NCBI GenBank assembly: GCA_032622095.1
Contig: CP136067.1
Coordinates: 248,001-312,000, forward strand
From: Siphonodentalium dalli
Taxonomy: Eukaryota > Mollusca > Scaphopoda > Gadilida > Siphonodentaliidae
DNA: 64,000 bases
Direction of reading: 5' to 3'
The position numbers and the translations under genes are program-made. Position 1 is the first letter of the stretch; each line of letters begins with the position of its first letter. This document shows positions 1-10,800 of the stretch, piece by piece. A model generated the notes under the pieces. It did no database searches and had not been told where the DNA came from. It saw only the letters and a list, made by a program, of their open reading frames with translations.

Positions 1-1218
1 CGGCAAACATTCATACTGCATCCCTTAAACTGATTTGCCATGCCTCATAATGTACTGGGACAACCAGAATATGACATTTAGTTATCAGTTGATTAAGTAG
101 CATGTTTAATAACCAAGTGAGTCACAATTTGCAACCTTTTCGGAACAGCTTGTAATAATGTTCGGAATAAATATGACAAATTAACTTTTTACCATATTTG
201 GTTGCCATTTTGCAAGCCATCTTGAGTAATTTTGTCTAACACACCTCAGTGTCACACATTTAAGACAGATCAAAAATGAAAATCACATTTGATACCAAAG
301 ATAGTTCCATTTTACTTGAAAAAATGGTGCAAACTTGAACAGTTATTATTTTCCCGATTTTGATGCCAAGTTTGTGATAACAAAAAATCCCATAATTCTG
401 GTAATTTCAGTGGTTAAGATAGTAAAAATAAATAAAGGTGCATCATAAATGTTAGTATTCAATATATATAAGACAGAATAGTCAATTTTATTCATCAACC
501 ACAACTTATAAGCGGTTGCACGGCACGCTGGTACAATATTTACCATTTTTCATATTGTGGCCGCCATTTTGGCAGCCATTGTGAGCCAAAGTGACAATTT
601 TGATACCATTGAGTCGGAATATTCATAACAAATAGAATGCATCACTTACAATTACACATTCCTGTTCATATTTGATGAAATATGACTAGAATCCCAAATT
701 GTGATTGTTTTTTGAAATGTTATACCGCGTTCTGTAAACTCGATTTTTTGAATGATCGGAAGGGGTGGGGACCCAACTTATGGCCTAATTTATTTTCCCA
801 TTGGTCTGTTAACATGCAAGATACAAAATAAAGTCACAATTCTCAAACAGTTCCAAACTGCACAAACTTATCTTAAAGATATCAGTAAAAAACGTAACAT
901 ATTCCTCTTCCGATCACCATTTTGGCTGCCATCTTGGGCGGTGAGTTCCAAATTTGGCATAAAAAGGTGGCGTTATGTCTTAGCTTCACAAAAATGTATA
1001 CTACATGATATTATCACTATAATTGCATCAAATTGCAACAAACTGACTTAACGGAAAATGGCAGCCATATTGGACGCTATCTTGAATTACAAAATAATGC
1101 TCAAAGCGGATTTTGGATATGTTATAAAGGAGATCTTCCTCTTCAAAATGATATATAAACCAATTTAGTCCGAATTTATTCTAGGTTGACCCTAAAATAT
1201 TAGTTTATCGACCAGACT
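1..1218 (+). mobile_element. FB1 foldback arm, copy 1 (left end cut by window)
   Basis: About 1.2 kb that recurs in the same orientation at 52610-53745 and inverted at 49231-50430. Shared landmarks are 'aataaccaagtgagtcacaattt' (near 105, 52630 and, inverted, 50300), several 'ggccgccattttgg' stretches, 'gcggattttggatatgttata' near the right end, and the terminal phrase TTTATCGACCAGACTA ending near 1218. The inverted copy still matches at position 1, so this copy continues left of the window. No protein is encoded; ORFs here are not conserved among the copies. Noncoding foldback-type repeat, family unknown to me. Confidence 0.75.
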
Positions 1219-2024
1219 ATATACCGGCATAGGATCCCCTCAACGGCCCCTTGCCCCGTTCCCCTATCCAAGTTTTCCCCTGTTGAACTGCCAGTTGATT
1301 TTAATTTTTAGGGTCCCATTTCCCCCAGCCCAGATTTCCCCTGCTACCATACCCCAGAACACATAAAAACATATGTGTATAAAAGTATAGTGTATAAAAC
1401 TTCTTCATTTTGTTGAAATATCAATAAGGAATTTTAGAGAACACCGTTATTTGATATCTTTGCAAGAATACAGACACTGAACGAAAGTGCATACCAGAAC
1501 CGACATGGTGGTGGCATCACTAGAATACATCCCTTTGTAGTTTTATGTCGCAAAATACTTTCCACTTTATATTTTTGCACAGGTTCTACCATAATTTAGG
1601 TTTAAATTCAGATCTCAGGGTGGGTTACCGGTATGTTAAAATGAAGGCATTATTCACGGTCTTTGCAACTGTTATTCTGAAATTTCTTGTTGTCACACAA
1701 CGGTAAATAATTTCTGGTCGTTTAAATGGCTACATATATGTCTATGGATTATTTATTTATAGACTCCATTGTATTTTTTTACGATCACAATAAATTTATA
1801 TTTCTTGTGAAATTAGAGGGTTTGATAGCTTGACAACATTGGTAGAAAATATATGCAGGAGGTAAAACGATCTGCCAATTACAATATCTTACACTTCCAG
1901 ATTATAGACCTATATGGCGAAAGCACATGTAGATAAATCGGGGTTCCTACAATGAAATTATTTACTGGATTTTCCCCTTAGCAGCTACTGGCCCCATTCC
2001 CCCGACCCCTAGCAGAAACCCTGC
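1219..2024. other. Unannotated spacer
   Basis: AT-rich sequence with C-rich stretches near 1235-1350 and 1970-2030. I see no ORF with coding character, no splice-flanked exon, and no clear repeat boundary. Confidence 0.5.
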
Positions 2025-2173
2025 CATAGGGCGCCTTGTATATATAAGAGAATGCATTGGCCTAACAATATTTGCCTTGATCTTGTAAGCCAGTGGATTT
2101 TGTTATATAAGAGAATGCATGGCACAGGGTCTTCTATGTTGCACCAGCACAGCTCCCGTCATGAAAAGGTTAA
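2025..2173 (+). mobile_element. TA1 TTAA-MITE, 5'-truncated copy
   Basis: Contains the family phrases 'agagaatgcattggcctaa', 'ccttgatcttgtaagcc' and 'ggcacaggg', and ends with 'catgaaaaggTTAA' (TTAA at 2170-2173). It aligns with the right part of the copy at 29239-29475. The left end is missing. Confidence 0.65.
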
Positions 2174-2498
2174 TACACGTCATAGGTATTCAGAAATTGA
2201 AAAGTATGCAAGTAGGATGACCGCCCAGTTCTTTCCTGTGGAGTATAATGGAAAACGTCTGTGATGTCACTGAAGAAGGCCTCATCAAAGGATCTTATTT
2301 TTTAATTTTTACTGGAATATTAAATTACGAATCTAAATTGACATAATTTTAAAATTGAATATATCTCCGTGACTGTTTAAAAATTTAAGAAGTAACTCAT
2401 GTTTCGATAAATAAAGTTGGTCTATATCTTACATGAAATATAAATAGATATGAAACGAAGACACCTGTCAGGAAAAGTATTTATCAGTTAATAAAATT

Positions 2499-2914
2499 GT
2501 GGATGTGGTAGCCCAGTGGGTAGAGTGTCGGACTTGTAATGGTGTTAATGCACCGGCGTGATTTCGCGCCTCGCTCGGTGGACTATTGTGTCCACAACAG
2601 TGGCTTGGCCGAATTGAGCGGTGTGTGTGCTATATATAGCCACAAGCTGTTTCAAATCTCGCGCCAGGTTGTGACCCTTGGGCAAGGTCACTTGTACTGT
2701 GCGCGCTTCGTCGTACCTAGACACGAAATAGGTACCTGGTTGTTGGGTATCCGTAAGCCGCTCTAGTGAAGCGCCTGTAAAATGGCAGCAGGCACAAGAC
2801 TCGGCATTACTCATAAAAAACAGCTGGGGTAATAATGTAAGCGCTTAGAGCTACACCAGGGATTAAGCGCTATATAAATGATATGCATTATTATTATTAT
2901 TATTATTATTATTA
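2499..2914 (+). mobile_element. tRNA-derived SINE
   Basis: The head resembles a tRNA gene: box A-like 'tggtagcccagtgggtagag' at 2506-2525 and box B-like 'gtgatttcgcgcc' at 2558-2570, the right spacing for an RNA polymerase III internal promoter. A body follows with 'cccttgggcaaggtcactt' (about 2678-2696), a phrase common in conserved central domains of animal SINEs. The 3' end 'aagcgctatataaat' runs into an (ATT)n tail at 2887-2914. The length (about 415 bp) fits a full-length long SINE. The ORFs on both strands are incidental. It lies just upstream of the pseudogene exons. I did not identify a target duplication. Confidence 0.85.
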
Positions 2915-3652
2915 ATTAGAATTTCTTATCACATCACCGGGACAATTTTTAGGGGCTATTTTTAGAACAGAAATCACACATCAATCTTTGGAGCATACCA
3001 AGAAGGAGAACGTGTTGTCACTCTCAATCAAGAGAAAATTTAATTTAGATTTCACCATGATATTTAATTACGATCAAAATAAACCACTTTAAATGCCTTT
3101 ATAGGCAAATATTTACATAGCCCGTCTGTGTTACACTAAATCCTGTTTGGTGATTGGTCAACTGCCAATTGGGTCACCCGTTTCATAACCCAATAACACA
3201 GACCGTAACACGAACATGACATCACAAATTGTTGACCTAATCTGGCCTAAATCACTAAAATAATAATTTGTTGTGCTTTTAAAAGTTCAGCTGAATTGCA
3301 TCTGAAGCCAGTTATTTATATCGATTAGTTTCTAAGTGCTTGGAAATCATATATTGGGCTGAATTAATGTGCTGTGTAGGCTAGTCTCATATTCTTGGCA
3401 TATTTTGTGATAATAAATTAGAATACATTCGTATTTGTTATGGGAATAAATCATCAAAAAGAAATGAATGTAGTGGGTGTTATTGGATACAGCGCTGTAG
3501 CGTTGGCAAACAAATTTAGTGAAAACTGCTTTGCTATTCACACAATGTGCCCCAGCAAACACAATAAAAAGTAAAATAGGTTTCGTAAAAATTGGTCTGG
3601 AACCCTGAATACATCTTTAATTAATTAATTAATGTTAACCTTCTGATTACAG
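2915..3652. other. Unannotated spacer upstream of first exon
   Basis: Contains a short inverted pair, GTCTGTGTTA (about 3124) with TAACACAGAC (about 3192), and the polypyrimidine/AG acceptor 'ttctgattacag' at 3641-3652. Nothing else recognised. Confidence 0.5.
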
Positions 3653-4856
3653 TTTACCAGAATCCAGCCAATGGTTCCTGACGTCTCAGTAATAATGAAT
3701 GACACAAACCCAAGTCCTCAAAGGAGTCAGAAAAAATCTGGTCCGTCAGCTCAGAACACTGCTCCGAAAACCATGAAATGCAGTGGATTTGTGTGACCAA
3801 GTGTTCCAAGTACAAACTGACCTGCTACAATCTCTGCACAGCATCAGAATATGAGGCCCACGCAACCTGGAATGACTGGTTCTCAGTCCCAACATGGAAC
3901 TACTGGTTCCCAGGGGTATCCACAGTATCCGTATAATAATGTGAATCCAGTGTCTTCTCAAGGATACCTGGTTAATAGCCAGACGCCATCTTCAACTGAT
4001 GTTCACAGACAGATTGTTCTGTTAATGCAGCAAAACTGTGTGCCAAATGGCTATAATCAAACTAATAATCCTCGGACTATGTTCAATCAATCTCAACATC
4101 ATCTAATCAACATATGGGCGTGGCTTCACAGCAGAATCACCCTATGAGGGTGACTGGCCAACATATGGGCATGGCGCACAACAGATGGCTATGGCTGCTT
4201 AACAAAATCAGATGATTAGCGGCGCTTCACAAATGATTGACGGTTCTATGCCCGGGGGTGACACTCTTCTTCGTACCTTTGTGATAAATCAACCAATCGG
4301 TTCACAAAGATCGACTGGACCTCAGCTTCGTATCCCATGAATCCGCAGCAAACTCAAGGATATCGTCGAGGTGTTCCTTCTCAAAATGCACCTGTACCTC
4401 AAGCAATCTCGCACCAAATACCTCAATTCACATCTCAACCATCAACATCGCAGCAAAACCTGATTCAGGATGGATATCCACAGCAAATGATGCATCAACC
4501 GATGACACAACCAAGATTCAACCCATGAGTCAAGCTGTTGCAACTCGCCAATACCAAATCCAGCAACAAATGTTGCCGAACTAAATCTGCCACTCATCCA
4601 GGACATCAACCAGCTCTTACTCAAACTAATATGGGACAGATGTTTCCAGTTCCGACGTCTGTGACGCAGAAACCCGGGCTTTCCTATATATCTGAGGAGC
4701 TATCCATGCGGTTTGATGGCCCTGACATACAGGAAAATAGGTCAATGTCGAGTGAGGATAGTTGGCTGAACCCTAAGCGACCGACTCCCAGTCCTAATAT
4801 ATTGAATGCTAACAACTCTGAATCGTCTGTGCCGAATCTGACTGCCAGTTCAGCAG
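3653..4856 (+). pseudogene. Gln/Ser/Pro-rich exon of unidentified protein, disrupted
   Basis: Begins after a good acceptor (ttctgattacag) and ends at donor CAG|GTTAGT with phase 1. Across frames it reads as a low-complexity regulatory-type protein rich in Gln, Ser, Pro, Asn and Met (for example 'GTTGSQGYPQYPYNNVNP' from about 3890 and 'QAISHQIPQFTSQPSTSQQ' from about 4400). The last part, 'KPGLSYISEELSMRF' (about 4670-4715) and 'SSEDSWLNPKRPTPSPN', looks ordered and conserved. The reading is broken: in-frame TGA codons near 3797 and 3820, frame changes near 4100, a TAA near 4200, a TGA near 4526 and another frame change near 4550. C-to-T changes explain some of the stops. Composition suggests a nuclear coactivator-like protein, but I do not recognise the family. 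Assembly errors could mimic part of the damage. Confidence 0.6.
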
Positions 4857-5038
4857 GTTAGTATATAACATCTCTGAATCATATGTGCCGAATCTGACTG
4901 CTAGTTGAGCAAGGCAGTATATAACATCTGAATCGTCCGTGCCGAATTAGGCCACTAATTTAGCAGGTTAGTATATAATATCTCTGAATCATCTGTGCCG
5001 AATTTGGCCACTAGTTCAGCAGGGCAGTATATAACATG
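4816..5038 (+). repeat. Tandem duplication of an exon 3' end with its splice donor
   Basis: Four copies of a ~56-bp unit: the last coding bases of the preceding exon ('ctgaatcgtctgtgccgaat'), the exon end 'agttcagcag', and the donor with 'tatataacat'. Copies 1 and 3 keep gGTTAGT; copies 2 and 4 have gGCAGT, so only two of the four retain GT. Copies 2-4 are intronic if the first donor is used. Confidence 0.85.
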
Positions 5039-5134
5039 TCTTAATCAGAATGATATATTAAGACGGACATAGTCTATTTGAACCTTCAGAATTGTATTCA
5101 ATTAAATTTCAATGTATCAGAATGCATTTATTGA

Positions 5135-5548
5135 AATAGTGTGTCTGACATTTGCAGAATGAGGTCCCCAGAGGGGTAATTTAGTCATGCTATCCCACAT
5201 GGTGGACTAGCATCACCAAATTCACCCTCTGCAGACCTCATCAGTCAACTGATATAGGAGACCAGGATCAGAATGAAGTTCCCAGTTTGAGGTTGCTGAT
5301 TTTCACCCATTAGTCACCTTGATTAAGCAATTTATCTTCTGCAAATTAGGGGAAATAGAAACTGAATAGAAGGGAAAAAGTAACTAAAAACAATATTAAT
5401 TTGAGAATAGAGATACTTTCCTGTAGATGATCCCAAAACAGAATGAGGTCCCTATAGGGTGAATTTAGTGATGCTAGGCCACTGTGCGGGGTAGCATCAC
5501 TAAATTCACCCTCTGGGTACATCATTCTGCAAATGTCAGGCACTATTT
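5135..5548. mobile_element. H1 MITE, copy 1
   Basis: Long terminal inverted repeats. The left end reads AGTGTGTCTGACATTTGCAG then 'aatgaggtccccagaggg', and the right end is its reverse complement, ending 'tgcaaatgtcaggcact'. Inner repeats 'gtgaatttagtgatgctagg' and 'gcatcactaaattcaccctc' form further stems around 5455-5515. No coding capacity. Other copies: 34982-35400, 43468-43712, 48285-48512. It sits in the intron between the first two exon blocks. Confidence 0.8.
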
Positions 5549-5593
5549 GCCCAGATCACCATGAGGTTACTCACACATCCATTACACTTTCAG

Positions 5594-5770
5594 ACAAATA
5601 TAAAGGAACTATTGACAGCACCGATGGTTACATCCAGCCCCGGCTCATCAGGATTCATCACAACCACAAACTCCACCCACAGAACAGCTGGCCCATGATA
5701 TCTCTTCTGAATTACCGACACCCGGAAAAGAAACAGCTAATCTTCTCGATAATATCCACTCATTTATCAA
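5594..5770 (+). pseudogene. Second exon block of the + strand gene, one frameshift
   Basis: The acceptor 'ccattacactttcag' precedes 5594. With phase 1 from the previous exon the reading starts D-K-Y-K-G-T-I-D-S-T-D-G-Y, then needs a net one-base shift near 5640 to continue as 'HQDSSQPQTPPTEQLAHD', 'SSELPTPGKETANLL', 'DNIHSFIK'. The exon ends at ATCAA|GTGATT in phase 2, which joins exactly to the next block (Lys then Tyr-Asp-Asn-Pro). A related sequence, 'tatttatcaaGTGAGT', follows at 5868-5884, another partial echo of an exon end. The phase agreement with the next exon supports a real exon; the frameshift suggests decay or a sequencing error. Confidence 0.6.
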
Positions 5771-7839
5771 GTGATTTCATGTGTTAGTAACCCACAGGGA
5801 GCCTCACACAAATAGAAGCATGCACTACAGAGTGTTGTCTGCTCCAATCTATATGTTGCTCTCTATGGGTAGATATTTATCAAGTGAGTTTCGTTTGTAA
5901 TAATTCCTACTTACAAACAATATTTTCTCAACAATCATTCAATTTCTACTAAATAAAATATCTACTAATATAATATTTAGAAGATCATTCGATAATATTT
6001 AGCCCAAGTTTTGAATGCAATAATAAATTGATAAAGTCAAGGAATCGTAATAGCTTTTAATTTTAACAAATTTGATGTAAGTTTTTTATCATTTGGCAAT
6101 GCATAAATTTGATATAGGAAGGTACCTGTATATTTGATATAGGAAGGTACCTGTAAATTTTGCATTGAAAACATCCGGTTAAATCCTCATTTACATAAAT
6201 ATTTTAGACACCAATTTTATTCTGGCCAATCCATAATCCTGGTCGAGCCATACGTAAATGAGGTCACAAATGAGAGCGCAAAAAAAATAAAAAAAATTCA
6301 GAATTACTCTCTAATTTAGTTATAAAATAGATAATGATGAATTGTTGATCGTTATGCATAGATAAATTATCAGCCGACAAGTCAGCATTGAGCATAAGAT
6401 GTTTTAGTTGATTGTTTATCGATTTTTAATAAGTTGGATAGATTTTCGAAAAAATAGGATGGCAACATTGTTTGAGCAGAATCAACCTGGATATTTGACG
6501 TCTTGGGAGACAATATTCAGTGGTCAAAAGTTTATTAAATGCTATGGATAGAAATGTAATTATGGTGGATTTATTAATTCAAAGTGGAATCGTTGGCCGA
6601 CACACCCGTGGCAACATCCATGCCATTATACGAATAAATGGGCTAAATTTGTCAGATTTCCAAATGATTGTAAATCGGGGGAATTCTATTGTTCCCCTTG
6701 TCTCTAGTAGACTATCACTGACGTAAATGGTCTAACCGAGAACCCGAGGTGGTTCCTCATTCGTCCACGGTATATATGACCGCAGTTGATTGCATGAATG
6801 CAGTTGAGTATTGAGGTAACACCGGTGGTCTACCTTGTTAAGGAGGGTTGATTAATTAGAGCATAGCTGACTACAAGCTTGTTTATATAAATAGGCTGCC
6901 AGCTTCTGGCCTCAGTGACATTTGTCACTTGATTTCTTATAAAAATTTATTTATCAGTGATATCGTCGGGGCATGTTGGGAATGTCTGCATAAGACGTTC
7001 ATGTACTACAGCATTCTCGTTCCAAATCAGCATGTAAGCGTAGTATCGTCTCGTGGTTTACTAATAAAACATTCAAACGTACATCATCAATATACAAGAT
7101 TCGATTATGAGACTTAATTTTGAGGATAGTGTTCTCGGAGTAAGATATAATGAATATGAAGGGAGGAGAAACTTCGGTAAATAAATGAAACAGTAGCAAA
7201 TGCAGTCAACGTCAAAGCATTTTAATTTTTTCACATGCATGCACAGTGTCTGTTCTACAACTTAATCGGGTTAAAGTGACAGTATATTATATCTAACATT
7301 GTCACAAAACATTCAAGACAACATTCACAAATCAACCCATCCAGGCTATTTATGTATCTGATTAAAGGCTGCCATGTGTTCTGAGTATGTTATACGGGTG
7401 ATAGGAGTGGTATTTGAACTTGACATAAGACACGCTTTCAAATGACAATCACATGTGATTTATCATGAACGCCTGAAATTGAAGACTATGATTGTCGTTA
7501 TTTAGTCTGTAGGAGGTTGGTTATAACAGTATCATTGGAGAAAAGTGCTGGGGAATTCTTTGGAGAAGGGAGCTGTGTTTCGGTTGGCTGTCAATTTGAT
7601 AAGAGGACTGTATATGTTCTTAAACTTGTGGAACTAAAAGGTTGTTTCAAACTAGTTCGATGTGATCCCCATGTGCATGCAACTAACTGGTCGATATTGA
7701 ATGAACGCTTGATTATGCTTTATGTAAATGTTTAGATATACACATTTGAAATAAGGATGCCATTCTTTGGCTGAGATTTTAAATTGATTTTATGCTTGAT
7801 TATTAGAATGAATTGTAATTTTTTTAATCCTATCTGTGA
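5771..7839. other. Intron sequence without recognised features
   Basis: AT-rich. A 24-bp unit 'tttgatataggaaggtacct' is repeated twice at about 6112-6158. Several ORFs of 60-70 codons show no splice context, domain or biased composition, and I leave them out. Confidence 0.5.
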
Positions 7840-8105
7840 TGTCTGAAATTTTGTACACATAACTGTTCCTGTATTTGTGGGTTCTGTAAATCCATGTATG
7901 TAATTACCGGTATGTCCGAAAATTTATACACTAACTGTTCCTGTATTCGCATGGTCTTATAAATCCATGTACGTAATTGTGTCTGAAAGTTTATACACGT
8001 TACTGTTCCTGTATTCAAAGGTTCATGTAAATCCATCTAAGTAATTATATCCGAAAATTGATACACATAACTGATTCCTGTATTCGCAGGTTCTTATAAA
8101 TCCAT
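7840..8105 (+). repeat. Tandem array, ~70-bp unit, four diverged copies
   Basis: The phrase 'actgttcctgtatt' recurs at about 7862, 7933, 8002 and 8070 (last copy 'actgattcctgtatt'), each followed by '..ttctgtaaatccatgta' and the next 'aattttgtacac'. Copies have diverged by substitution and small indels. The array lies immediately left of the TA1 MITE. Confidence 0.85.
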
Positions 8106-8143
8106 GCTATTAGAATGTTTCATTATTGAATGTTATATATTCA

Positions 8144-8543
8144 TTAACCCTTTACCCAACAAAACGGCCAAAACCGGCCAAATAAAGCTTCAACAGCCTA
8201 AAATATCTTCGGTCTATCTCAATAGAACCATACAAATATGGATATCATTGGAACCGGCTCCTTGACCACATTGTGATAGTAACAGTTATGCCCTGTGCCA
8301 ATGTATTCTCTTATATATGCGAGTCGACCATAGGTCGCCTCGCATATATAAGAGAATGCATTGGCATAAAAGAAATCTTTTTTTAACACTTTTTACCATT
8401 TTTTCTTACATTTTTTAACAATTTAATAATTTTTAATGTGTTAAGCCAATGCATTCTCTTATATATGCGAGGCGACCTATGGTCGACTCGCATATATAAG
8501 AGAATGCATTGGCACAGGGCCCTTCTGTTGGGTAAAGGGTTAA
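8144..8543. mobile_element. TA1 MITE, complete copy with TTAA target duplication
   Basis: TTAACCCTTTACCCAACA at 8144-8161 is exactly reverse-complemented at 8526-8543, so the element is TTAA-CCC...GGG-TTAA. A TTAA duplication next to termini beginning CCC is typical of the piggyBac superfamily (established knowledge). Inside, two near-perfect palindromes of about 65 bp (8299-8365 and 8450-8513) are themselves in inverted orientation; each joins 'gccaatgcattctcttatat' to its complement around a 'gcgacctatggtcg'-type centre. No transposase, so nonautonomous. Its right TTAA is shared with the next element. Confidence 0.88.
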
Positions 8544-9048
8544 AGGCCCACTTAATTTTCGGATTACCAGATTACATTATATACAATCTAAACGATATTA
8601 TGTACCAGTTGAAAGAGGAAGCTCCAAAACATTGTATTGTCGAATAAACTGTGAACATGTTGTTTTTGTTAAGATACTGACGTGTGTTCTGTGCTTAATT
8701 TTGATCTGGTATGTACTACCAGTTTATTATTTTCTATGGAAGGGGAATGTTCTTCATCCTCTAATTGAAGACATTGAGAGCAAGTTCTTTGAGATAATAT
8801 TGGTTTTGTGCTTTCTGTCTGTCCTTTTCTATCCCTAATGTTAAATAAGTTTGAGTTTTTAAATCCTTGTGAATAGGTCTGAAGTTTTTTTATCTACGTC
8901 CGCCTTGTAAGAATATAATATAGAGTCCTCCAAGTTGTCTGCATTCAGTTTCTAAGTTTATGTTAATATAATAAGTTTATGTTCATATAATATGGAATAT
9001 GTTGTGTATAATGTGATCTGGGCAATCGAAATTTAAGTGGGCCTTTAA
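8540..9048. mobile_element. TA2 element, TTAA-flanked, ~500 bp
   Basis: AGGCCCACTTAA follows TTAA at 8540-8543, and its complement TTAAGTGGGCCT precedes TTAA at 9045-9048; the inverted match continues about 6 bp further inward with one indel. The two ORFs inside (8438-8838) are short and unlike known proteins. The left terminus alone recurs at about 39614-39640 inside a hAT element. Boundaries are good; superfamily unknown (the TTAA duplication suggests piggyBac-like). Confidence 0.7.
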
Positions 9049-9513
9049 ATATTGCAGTTTATCTGGGACTGCATGAACTCATAAATAGACAAAATAGACA
9101 GAATCATGTCTATTTATGAAGATGGCTCTATTCCTATCTACATGACGACCACTCTGCTCAGTCTCCTGGGTTCCTCGAGTGAAGTGATTCCGGCACAGAC
9201 ATATCTCTGAGTTTTGTACACTGGAATGGATTGTCTGAGAATGTACTGTGGATGCTTTTCTCAAGGTTGGTAAGGGTACTTCAAATCTTACTTCAACATG
9301 AATCATGTGTGTCTCTTTTAAATCTCAGAGTATGCCTTCACAGTCAGTCAGGGGGACCCTGCTGAGATGCAAATGCTGTTGATGTACGGAAATATAGTAT
9401 CTTTGTTTATTTATCTTATCATTACCCATTACCCTATAAAGGAGCCATGTTTAGCATGTTAGATCATTACCTATATATGACCCATGTTTAACATTTCTGT
9501 CCTAATTTTATAG
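9049..9513. other. Intron end and acceptor
   Basis: No repeat or gene recognised up to the acceptor 'tttctgtcctaattttatag' at 9494-9513, which has a clear polypyrimidine tract. Confidence 0.5.
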
Positions 9514-9732
9514 GTATGACAATCCATTGATGAATTCCACCGTAATTCCAAACAACAATTACAACTCTGTTATGTTCGACTCGGACACAGACTCGTCCAT
9601 GGAGATAAAATGCCATGGCGATGAAATATCTATAGGACGAAGATCTGACTCGAGTGATGACGCTACAGAGCTGCTCCATATACAAAAAAGCGAAACGGGA
9701 ACAGAAGAGCACTCTAATAATGCAGCTACTAG
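9514..9732 (+). pseudogene. Third exon block, intact 73-codon-length exon
   Basis: Bounded by a strong acceptor and the donor CTACTAG|GTAATT. The open frame reads Y-D-N-P-L-M-N-S-T-V-I-P-N-N-N and then an acidic Ser/Asp-rich stretch ('DSDTDSSMEIKCHGDEISI', 'SDSSDDATELLHIQKSE'), like a phospho-regulated disordered region. It enters with one base (completing the Lys codon of the previous block) and leaves with two (AG), which with T of the next block makes Ser. The exon itself has no lesion; it is called pseudogene only because its neighbours are broken. No family recognised. Confidence 0.6.
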
Positions 9733-10284
9733 GTAATTAGTTAGTAACCCACATGGATCCTACAGAGTTATGTAGTGATAAAGAGTGAAAATGTTTAATT
9801 TTGAATGAATATTCTTGAAATAAAATGATGGAATTATCACACATTGCATTTCAGTCCAAATTTTGCAACTCAACCACTTTAAAAATTTGTTAAATGTTGA
9901 AATGAATAAAATTAAAAGTGATAATGTTGCATTAATTTTACTTGAATTTTCAAGTTGCAATCGGTTATGTTACATTTTGTCAGGGTTAACCATTTCTATA
10001 CAAAATACTCATTGATGAGTAGTTATCCCTTTGGAAATGTTCAAACAATAAGTTCAATAAACGACCATAACTTATTATCTAAACATTTCCCTCCAATAAA
10101 TAGGATTCCTTCTGCACTTTTATTATAAGTTGTCTGCTTATGTTTCCTGAACACCCCTCCAGATGAAGAATAGACCATTCCAATGTAGACTTTTATAAAT
10201 GATGGAAGAATCCATTTTGTAAGGAAAGGGTTAAAGTCTCGGGTGGAAGTAATAGTTTTAATGACTTAAAGATTTTCACTCTTT

Positions 10285-10800
10285 TCAGAACTCCAGGTAA
10301 CATGATCTGGGTCCCATCTGTCTGACATCTTGTTGACGTCACATCCGCATGGGCAAACTGGTTCCTCAGAAATAATGGCCAGATCTCACTGAATTTTTTT
10401 ACGGGTGTGTATTTCGGCCCTACGGGTGACATGGGATGGGTACTGACTCGCCCGACATCGCCTTTTAACATTATTACGTCATATCAGCATGGTCAAAACA
10501 GTTTCTTGGGAATTACTGGCCCGATCGCACTGAAATTTGATACGACCATGTATTTTGGCTCTTCGGGTAGCATGAGCTTTGTCCGTACTCCACCTGACAT
10601 CACGTTTTGATGTTATGACAATTTATGACATTATATCCGCACTGAAATTTGGTTCTGAATCCCAACCTTGCTATTTGATGTTAATGTCCGCACAGGCATC
10701 GCGGTTCTAAGAATCTACTGGGTGTATCTCACTTAAATTTGGTGCGGTCTGTATTTCTGCCCTCCGGGTAACATGGACTGAGTCTCGACATCACCTTTAT
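10285..10800 (+). repeat. Diverged tandem array within the intron
   Basis: Three related units: 'gtgtatttcggccctacggg' (about 10408), 'catgtattttggctcttcgg' (10547), 'ctgtatttctgccctccggg' (10749), each followed by 'gta/gacatgg' and preceded by 'tggccagatctcactgaatt'-type sequence. Spacing is about 140 and 200 bp, so copies carry indels. The ORFs on both strands here are repeat readings. Confidence 0.65.

Noticed and set aside
2506-2580. A functional tRNA gene
   Set aside because: Box A and B are present but the cloverleaf cannot be completed, and the sequence continues into a SINE body and (ATT)n tail.
3797-4860. Selenocysteine or recoded TGA to explain stops in the Gln-rich exon
   Set aside because: Stops of all three kinds plus frameshifts occur, and the local composition gives no reason for recoding; decay or sequencing error is simpler.
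6520-6726. 68-codon ORF with ordinary-looking composition
   Set aside because: Lies in an intron, no recognisable domain, no acceptor or donor, and such lengths are expected by chance in 64 kb.
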